A stretch of 10,961 nt of DNA from Desulfurococcales archaeon (lineage in GTDB: Archaea > Thermoproteota > Thermoprotei_A > Sulfolobales > AG1). The DNA lies in NCBI GenBank assembly GCA_026990885.1, contig JALXCO010000268.1:1-10961 (forward strand), in the 5' to 3' direction. Each line of letters begins with the position of its first letter. Position 1 is the first letter of the stretch. Positions 6,884-10,961 of this stretch are shown piece after piece. The notes below the pieces were generated by a model. That model was given only the letters and a program-made list of their open reading frames with translations. It was not told the origin of the DNA and did no database searches. The translations under genes were made by a program, and so were the position numbers.

Positions 6884-6896
6884 GAAAAATATAAAA
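6884..6896 (+). promoter_or_regulatory. BRE/TATA promoter of the GC-rich RNA candidate
   Basis: GAAAAATATAAAA combines a purine/A-rich BRE (GAAAAA) with TATAAAA, close to the archaeal consensus when read on the plus strand. A start about 26 bases downstream of the TATA centre falls near 6919-6921, exactly where the GC-rich block begins. The same tract read on the minus strand (TTTTATATTTTT) could also serve the DUF84 gene, but there it lacks a BRE-like flank. Confidence 0.5.
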
Positions 6897-6913
6897 CATA
6901 GTATAGCTATAGT

Positions 6914-7038
6914 GTTAATCGAGGACCCCGGGCCCCAGTAATTAACCCCGTAGTAAGCGGGGGTAGATGAGCTGTGGGACGGGTCACCCCCGGCACCACA
7001 TTTCCCTCTAACTTGAGCTGTCAATATGATCTGATTTT
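6914..7038 (+). ncRNA. GC-rich structured RNA candidate of unknown class
   Basis: The 80 bases 6921-7000 are 65% G+C (52/80, hand count) while the 60 bases 6861-6920 are 25%. Structured RNAs stand out in this way in AT-rich hyperthermophiles. Stems visible: GTTAAT (6914-6919) with ATTAAC (6941-6946), enclosing GGACC/GGCCC (6923-6927/6931-6935); CCCCG (6946-6950) with CGGGG (6958-6962); and CGGGGGT (6958-6964) with ACCCCCG (6986-6992). GAGG (6921-6924) could pair with CCTC (7005-7008) to close the whole. A plus-strand BRE/TATA sits at the right distance upstream, and a T5 run (7034-7038) lies downstream within the convergent AGOG gene. I do not recognise it as tRNA, 5S, SRP, RNase P, C/D or H/ACA RNA. 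Minus-strand transcription as an operon 3' UTR is the main alternative. The exact ends are guesses. Confidence 0.45.
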
Positions 7039-7914
7039 TCTTAAAAGCAACTCCCTTACTAAGGGATAGATTGTTTTTCTACTGATTCTATTGCTTGTTG
7101 ATTTTTCTATATAATCTACAGCTTCATTAACAGGATCATCATATTTATCTATATACCTACCTATAATCCATATAACCGAATCAATATTCAGAGGGGGTAT
7201 ACCAGATATATCAGACACGTGTCTCCAAGCACCTTGAACCTTTTTTGATTGTCTCATAATTTTATCTAGGAGATCACTAATCCCATAAACGCCAAACGTT
7301 ACGTCTATAAGGCCAGACGTATATGATATAAGAGATACTCTACGATCTATAGGCATCTCGATCTTGCCGATACCATACACCGGGGAATTACATATCCTCA
7401 TAGAGTAATAAAACATTTTCGCTGCAAAAACTATGGTTTTGCTTGAAGTATCCTGCCTCATTATTTTGGCTAGCCTATAAACAAGATCTATAATGTTTTT
7501 TGAGTATTCCAGGTACTTAACAAAGATCTCAATATGGAATTCGCTTCTCACCAACCTATCTATTCTAGAGATCTTATTCTTTAAAGCAAATCTATTCCCT
7601 GTGGAGTTCTCTAGGAAGTTTTTGAATTCTTTTATCGCTTCTAAAGGATCATTTATATACTGCTTTGATAATCTAGGCCATCTAGCTAGTTCCCACCAAT
7701 ATTCCTCACCCTTAGATGTGAGCTGATAGGATACCAATGCATTAGCTATAGATATCAGAGCTAGGATACCACAGTCTCCTACCTTATTATAGAGATGCCT
7801 CAACGCTTCGTACTGCGGATCGCTCTCCTCAATAATTAAAATATTTCTTATTCCGAAATCTTTAAATAGAGCACCCAATACCTCTACGCGTTTGTGATTA
7901 ATCTCTATGGCCAT
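7021..7914 (-). CDS. Archaeal 8-oxoguanine DNA glycosylase/AP lyase (AGOG)
   Basis: AGOG is the HhH-superfamily N-glycosylase/DNA lyase that removes 8-oxoguanine from DNA in crenarchaea. Recognisable segments are SDPQYEALRHLYNKVGD (31-47) and ALVSYQLTSKGEEYWWELA (59-77), which help form the base pocket. SSKTIVFAAKMFYY (157-170) and MPIDRRVSL (187-195) follow. Lys159 and Asp190 are 31 residues apart, close to the catalytic pair Lys140/Asp172 of the Pyrobaculum enzyme. The 297-residue length exceeds the 256 of the Pyrobaculum protein, with extra residues mainly at the N-terminus and in a charged stretch around 88-120. The ATG overlaps the end of the adenosyltransferase gene by 10 bases, with AGAGGA just upstream, so translation is probably coupled. 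It is the last gene of the acyl-CoA dehydrogenase operon and its end adjoins the GC-rich block. Confidence 0.92.
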   Translation of the reverse strand: MAIEINHKRVEVLGALFKDFGIRNILIIEESDPQYEALRHLYNKVGDCGILALISIANALVSYQLTSKGEEYWWELARWPRLSKQYINDPLEAIKEFKNFLENSTGNRFALKNKISRIDRLVRSEFHIEIFVKYLEYSKNIIDLVYRLAKIMRQDTSSKTIVFAAKMFYYSMRICNSPVYGIGKIEMPIDRRVSLISYTSGLIDVTFGVYGISDLLDKIMRQSKKVQGAWRHVSDISGIPPLNIDSVIWIIGRYIDKYDDPVNEAVDYIEKSTSNRISRKTIYPLVRELLLRKIRSY

Positions 7915-8456
7915 AGTTCCTCTTTCACACCTCTAACGATATTCACGTATCTCGCTAAAACAAATAATAGATCTGATAATCTGTTTAGATATACCAGGTA
8001 CTCCTTCCTAATAGCCTCCTCATGATATAATTTCGATGCTAGTCTTTCTGCTCTTCTACATATTGATCTAGAGACATGAAGATATGCAGCCAGCGTATCA
8101 CCACCTGGATAGACGAAAACAAGTCTAGGCTCGGGAATTTTGTTCCATATCTCCCAGGTTGTATTTTCAACCCATTCTATATCCTTACTGGTTAACTTAG
8201 GATCTGTCAGCTTATCTAAGGGAGTCGCTATATCGTTGCCTATTTTAAACAGTGTACCTTGAATATTTTTCAATATAGAATCAATATAGCTGTTATCTCT
8301 GCTGTATACCCTAGCTAACCCAAGAAAAGAGTTCAGTTCATCTATAGTTCCTAACAGCTCTATTAGGGGGTCCTCTTTAGCTACCTTTTCTCCAAACATT
8401 ATTTGTGTATATCCCTCATCTCCTACATGTGTTTTCTTCATTAGCTTAACCCCCAT
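7905..8456 (-). CDS. pduO: PduO-type ATP:cob(I)alamin adenosyltransferase
   Basis: The enzyme transfers adenosine from ATP to cob(I)alamin, making adenosylcobalamin (coenzyme B12). PduO/MMAB signatures are complete. THVGDEGYT (9-17) is the P-loop-like ATP motif and GTIDELNSFLG (36-46) follows it. FVYPGG (114-119) precedes HVSRSICRRAERLA (127-140), and YLNRLSDLLFVLAR (156-169) closes the active site. At 183 residues the length is normal. GGAG (8465-8468) lies 8 bases before the ATG at 8456; Met6 is an alternative start. It begins 15 bases after the acyl-CoA dehydrogenase stop and overlaps the AGOG start. Next to an acyl-CoA dehydrogenase, the cofactor may serve methylmalonyl-CoA mutase in the acyl-CoA breakdown route, but no mutase gene lies in the window; a B12-dependent ribonucleotide reductase is another possible client. 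Confidence 0.94.
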   Translation of the reverse strand: MGVKLMKKTHVGDEGYTQIMFGEKVAKEDPLIELLGTIDELNSFLGLARVYSRDNSYIDSILKNIQGTLFKIGNDIATPLDKLTDPKLTSKDIEWVENTTWEIWNKIPEPRLVFVYPGGDTLAAYLHVSRSICRRAERLASKLYHEEAIRKEYLVYLNRLSDLLFVLARYVNIVRGVKEELWP

Positions 8457-8471
8457 ATGTTCAGCTCCGCT

Positions 8472-9647
8472 TCAGGGGTAATCCATCCATTTTAAGCCAT
8501 GTTTACTGATGTGCTTAAAAATAACTATTCTCTGAACCTCATTCGTACCCTCTCCGATCTCTAGAAGCTTAACGTCTCTATAGATCCTTTCAGCATTACT
8601 CTCCTTACTGAATCCAAAACCCCCCAGCAATCTAACCACCTCTCCAGCTATTCTAGCTACAGTTGGAGCCACATAAAGCTTAGTTTCAGCAGCTATAACT
8701 GGGAAATCACCATAGCCAGAGTCGTAAAGCTCTGCAGCTCTATATGTCATTGCTCTTGCGCTTTCCAGCAGTGTAACTAGATCAGATATCTGAAACTGTA
8801 TATATTGGAACTCTATAAGCGGCTTCCCAAACGCCACTCTATTACTCAAATAATTATACGCCTCTTCTACAGCCGCAATACCTAGGCCGGTAGCTAATGC
8901 GCTTATAGCTACCCTACCAACATTAAGAGCGTTCATAGCTATTTTGAATCCCTCTCCAGGTCCGGCTATAACTTCATCATCACCAACCCTACAATCATCT
9001 ATAACTACCTCAGCTGTTCCCGTTCCTCTAAACCCCATAACTTCTATTGGGCTTGTTGTTATGCATTTATCTCTTTTAAGTAAGAACGCTGCTATGTTTC
9101 TGTGTCTCTCAGATCTATCACCTGTACGAGCAAATACAATAAAGTAATCCGCATACATACCCTGGGTTATCCATGTTTTTGTACCCTTCAACACCCATTC
9201 GCCTTTGGATCTTTCAGCTCTAGTCTCTAGGTTAGCAGCATCGCTACCACAGCAGGGCTCACTTAGCGCGTAAGAACCTATAGCCTCACCACTTGCTAGT
9301 TTTGGTAAAATATCTTCCTTAACGTGCTTAGAACCATACATGGCTAATATGTGGGAAACAAGGGTACCTTGTACCTCAGAAATTAAGGAAACCGAGCCGC
9401 TAAATCTAGCTAGCTCCTCAAGAACGATACATGTGCCTCTAAGGTCTAAGCCAGCACCACCATACTCTTCAGGAATATTTGGGGCTAAGATACCCATGGA
9501 ACCCATATGCCTTACGAGCTCGCGGGGGTATCTATTAGAATAATCTATCTCTCTAGCTAGTGAGGCTACGTGTTTCTCACCGAATTCTCTAACTGTTTTT
9601 CTAAGCAAATTATAGTCTATGCTACCCGAACTATCACTTAAGTCCAT
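8472..9647 (-). CDS. Acyl-CoA dehydrogenase
   Basis: This FAD enzyme introduces the alpha-beta double bond into an acyl-CoA and passes electrons to an electron-transfer flavoprotein. At 391 residues it is the standard length. It has the helical N-domain, then YALSEPCCGSDAANLET (126-142) and WITQG (159-163) in the flavin-binding beta domain. RVAFGKPLIEFQYIQF (270-285) and LLGGFGFSKESNAERIYRD (340-358) follow in the C-domain. Glu366 in GEGTNEVQR is the position of the catalytic base used by short- and medium-chain members. The chain-length preference (short, branched or medium) cannot be read safely. A strong SD (AGGTGAT) and TATA-like tract lie upstream. It heads the minus-strand operon with the B12 adenosyltransferase and AGOG and is divergent from the thioredoxin-CcdA gene. 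No ETF genes are present here. Confidence 0.95.
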   Translation of the reverse strand: MDLSDSSGSIDYNLLRKTVREFGEKHVASLAREIDYSNRYPRELVRHMGSMGILAPNIPEEYGGAGLDLRGTCIVLEELARFSGSVSLISEVQGTLVSHILAMYGSKHVKEDILPKLASGEAIGSYALSEPCCGSDAANLETRAERSKGEWVLKGTKTWITQGMYADYFIVFARTGDRSERHRNIAAFLLKRDKCITTSPIEVMGFRGTGTAEVVIDDCRVGDDEVIAGPGEGFKIAMNALNVGRVAISALATGLGIAAVEEAYNYLSNRVAFGKPLIEFQYIQFQISDLVTLLESARAMTYRAAELYDSGYGDFPVIAAETKLYVAPTVARIAGEVVRLLGGFGFSKESNAERIYRDVKLLEIGEGTNEVQRIVIFKHISKHGLKWMDYP

Positions 9648-9652
9648 AATGC

Positions 9653-9659
9653 ATCACCT
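9653..9659 (-). promoter_or_regulatory. Shine-Dalgarno site of the acyl-CoA dehydrogenase gene
   Basis: AGGTGAT is a 7-base match to the archaeal 16S rRNA 3' tail complement (GGAGGTGAT) and lies 5 bases before the ATG at 9647. It fixes the start and shows that the first gene of this operon is translated from a leadered mRNA. Confidence 0.7.
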
Positions 9660-9699
9660 AGAGCTCATTTAATAACTAGATTTTAGTAAACTTATTTCT

Positions 9700-9725
9700 T
9701 AATTATTATAATTATAGTTATGGAG
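9700..9725 (+). promoter_or_regulatory. Promoter and Shine-Dalgarno site of the thioredoxin-CcdA gene
   Basis: An AT-only tract containing TTATTATAATTATA (about 9703-9716) may provide the TATA element. GGAG at 9722-9725 lies 7 bases before the TTG start at 9733, which supports that unusual start codon. The same 85-base gap also carries the promoter of the divergent acyl-CoA dehydrogenase operon. Confidence 0.4.
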
Positions 9726-9732
9726 ACCTGTA

Positions 9733-10878
9733 TTGAAAGCAAAGATCAATAATAGATCCTTAAGGATCACAAAGCTAATGGCTATTTCAGCGACAATATG
9801 GATTATAGTGGTGGCATCGCTAATAACATATTCTCAAATCTCCATGGAGATATATAGCCCCAACTATAATTTAGGTAACAATGCGAAAATTATCGATATA
9901 ACTGAAAAGAACGCATCTAAGATCTATACAATAATAAAGAATGAAGGGCTATACCTAGTATATTTTAAACAGGTAGATTGTCCAGGATGCAAAATACTTG
10001 AGCCAGGTCTCATGTCCTATGTATCTAAGCAGCGTCTTAATCTAACCCTTGTCCAGGTCTACATAGATTTTATATTTAGAAACAATATGGATGAAGCCTT
10101 CAGAATCATGGATGATTTCGATGTATACGGAACACCAACACTAATACTCTATAAAGATGGCAGAGAGCTAGGCAGACAGGTGGGTATATTTAGTGGGGAT
10201 CAGTATGAGGGGGTAAAGAACTTTGTAGAACGCTCCCTACGAGGAGAAATTACAGCTACAATCTCTTCATCACTAACGCCAATAATAGAATTCATCAATA
10301 GATATATAGTGTTCCTGGCCCCAGTAATAGGTTTAGTAGCCTCTATATCACCATGTTCAATACCTATGATAGCTGCTTTTTCAACCACTGTTAGGGAAAA
10401 GTCGGTAAGAATCATAAAGATCTTGGCTATAATGCTTGTGATAACTGTTCCAGTAGCTCTTGGATTAGCCTACATATCGATCTATGGTGCCGGAATTTAT
10501 GGAATCAGCATATATTACTCGATACTGCTATATATAGGGATCCTTCTAGCCCTCTGGGGAGCACTAACAATAGCGAATATAGACGTTATAAGCAGCATAA
10601 GAAGCAGATTTATGCTACCCATACTAGGGCTTCAATGCTCATCACCATTTCTGTTCATGATTATAGCACTGGCATCGAAAAATATTGCGCTAGCGATAAC
10701 ATCAACTATACTGTTTTCGCTGGGTTATATAGCTCCATACATACTATCGCTGAAAATACTATCAAAGCTACACGAAACAGTATCCAGCAGAAAAATATTG
10801 AGATATATACAGGGAGCAATACTGTTAGCTATAGCGATATATTTACTGCTAGAGAGCTACAGCAATATACTGATCTAG
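9733..10878 (+). CDS. Membrane-anchored thioredoxin-domain protein fused to a CcdA/DsbD-like transmembrane domain
   Basis: The 381-residue protein probably moves reducing equivalents across the cell membrane to extracytoplasmic thiols. A basic N-terminus and one hydrophobic segment (about 15-32) form an anchor or uncleaved signal. A thioredoxin-like domain follows (about 52-170) with redox motif VDCPGCK (81-87; Cys83, Cys86) and the cis-proline loop YGTPTLILY (132-140; Pro135). The C-terminal part (about 188-380) has roughly six membrane helices and two single cysteines placed as in CcdA/DsbD: ISPCSIPM (205-212; Cys208) and LQCSSPF (300-306; Cys302). In DsbD the thioredoxin-like domain follows the membrane part, so the order is reversed here. 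Start is TTG with an SD at 9722. Possible targets are disulfide-bonded secreted proteins or cytochrome assembly; the context does not say. Confidence 0.85.
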   Translation: MKAKINNRSLRITKLMAISATIWIIVVASLITYSQISMEIYSPNYNLGNNAKIIDITEKNASKIYTIIKNEGLYLVYFKQVDCPGCKILEPGLMSYVSKQRLNLTLVQVYIDFIFRNNMDEAFRIMDDFDVYGTPTLILYKDGRELGRQVGIFSGDQYEGVKNFVERSLRGEITATISSSLTPIIEFINRYIVFLAPVIGLVASISPCSIPMIAAFSTTVREKSVRIIKILAIMLVITVPVALGLAYISIYGAGIYGISIYYSILLYIGILLALWGALTIANIDVISSIRSRFMLPILGLQCSSPFLFMIIALASKNIALAITSTILFSLGYIAPYILSLKILSKLHETVSSRKILRYIQGAILLAIAIYLLLESYSNILI

Positions 10879-10888
10879 ATCCAACACA

Positions 10889-10894
10889 TTTTTT
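10889..10894 (+). terminator. T-run terminator after the thioredoxin-CcdA gene
   Basis: Six T residues begin 11 bases after the stop codon and are followed by more T-rich sequence (TTATTTAATAT). This is a typical archaeal intrinsic terminator without an obvious hairpin. The remaining 10895-10961 shows no coding sequence that I can support. Confidence 0.55.
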
Positions 10895-10961
10895 ATTATT
10901 TAATATATCGAATGCTTCTAGCCCAAAAGTGTTTGGACATAACTTTTCTATGCTATAGCAC

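Noticed and set aside
6921..7000. GC-rich block as a canonical H/ACA guide RNA (ACA at 6998-7000)
   Set aside because: A 5-base lower stem (CCGGG/CCCGG) can be drawn, but the upper stem and pocket lengths are wrong, the ACA is four bases from the stem, and no K-turn could be placed.
6914..7003. GC-rich block as a tRNA gene
   Set aside because: No A-box or GGTTCRA-type B-box on either strand and no 7-base acceptor stem closing a cloverleaf.
6968..7021. 8-base direct repeat TGAGCTGT (6968-6975 and 7014-7021)
   Set aside because: Only two copies and partly palindromic (AGCT); could easily be chance, and no mobile-element boundary accompanies it.
6797..7024. Minus-strand open frame of 75 codons crossing the GC-rich block
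   Set aside because: It overlaps the start of the well-supported DUF84 gene in another frame, has a low-complexity Gly/Ser-rich translation with no family resemblance, and its openness follows from GC-rich composition.
10635..10958. Plus-strand open frame of 107 codons at the right end
   Set aside because: Most of it lies out of frame inside the thioredoxin-CcdA membrane domain and its translation is unlike any protein; a shadow frame.
10895..10961. Minus-strand gene entering from the right edge
   Set aside because: The frame that ends in TAA near 10901 has an in-frame TAG close to the window edge, leaving fewer than 20 codons; no support for a gene.

Overview
The window reads as part of a chromosome from an AT-rich, probably hyperthermophilic archaeon of the Thermoproteota (crenarchaeal) lineage. 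The reasons are the gene families present: an Alba2-type chromatin protein, a bifunctional phosphoglucose/phosphomannose isomerase, an AGOG-type 8-oxoguanine glycosylase, an archaeal Trm10 methyltransferase and a DUF1286-like membrane protein. Archaeal BRE/TATA-like promoters and frequent GTG/TTG starts agree with this. No mobile element, CRISPR array, tRNA or rRNA gene is visible.

Left part (1-3746). A GTG-started gene encodes a protein laid out like T4 RNA ligase 1, but nearly every catalytic residue is replaced, so it looks like a pseudo-ligase. It is followed by the Alba2 gene. A roughly 200-base intergenic stretch then carries a possible C/D box guide RNA. An EamA/DMT-type transporter comes next, converging (8-base overlap) with a tRNA position-9 methyltransferase (Trm10) that lacks the usual N-terminal extension.

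Middle (3837-6304). Three tightly spaced plus-strand genes form a likely operon: a DUF1286-like membrane protein, an alpha/beta hydrolase and the sugar-phosphate isomerase. The last two overlap by 4 bases (ATGA). The operon diverges from trm10 over a 90-base promoter region.

Right part (6322-9647, minus strand). An acyl-CoA dehydrogenase, a PduO-type cobalamin adenosyltransferase and the AGOG glycosylase are packed head to tail as an operon. Downstream lies a DUF84 (inosine/xanthosine triphosphatase) gene. Between AGOG and DUF84 sits a block that is 65% G+C (hand count over 6921-7000), next to 25% in the 60 bases beside it. It has a good BRE/TATA on the plus strand and several strong hairpins, and is the best candidate here for an undescribed structured RNA. 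AGOG and the DUF84 phosphatase both deal with damaged purines, one in DNA and one in the nucleotide pool.

The window ends with a divergent gene for a membrane-anchored thioredoxin fused to a CcdA/DsbD-like transmembrane domain (9733-10878), followed by a T-run terminator. The two observations most worth following up are the degenerate RNA-ligase-like protein and the GC-rich RNA candidate.
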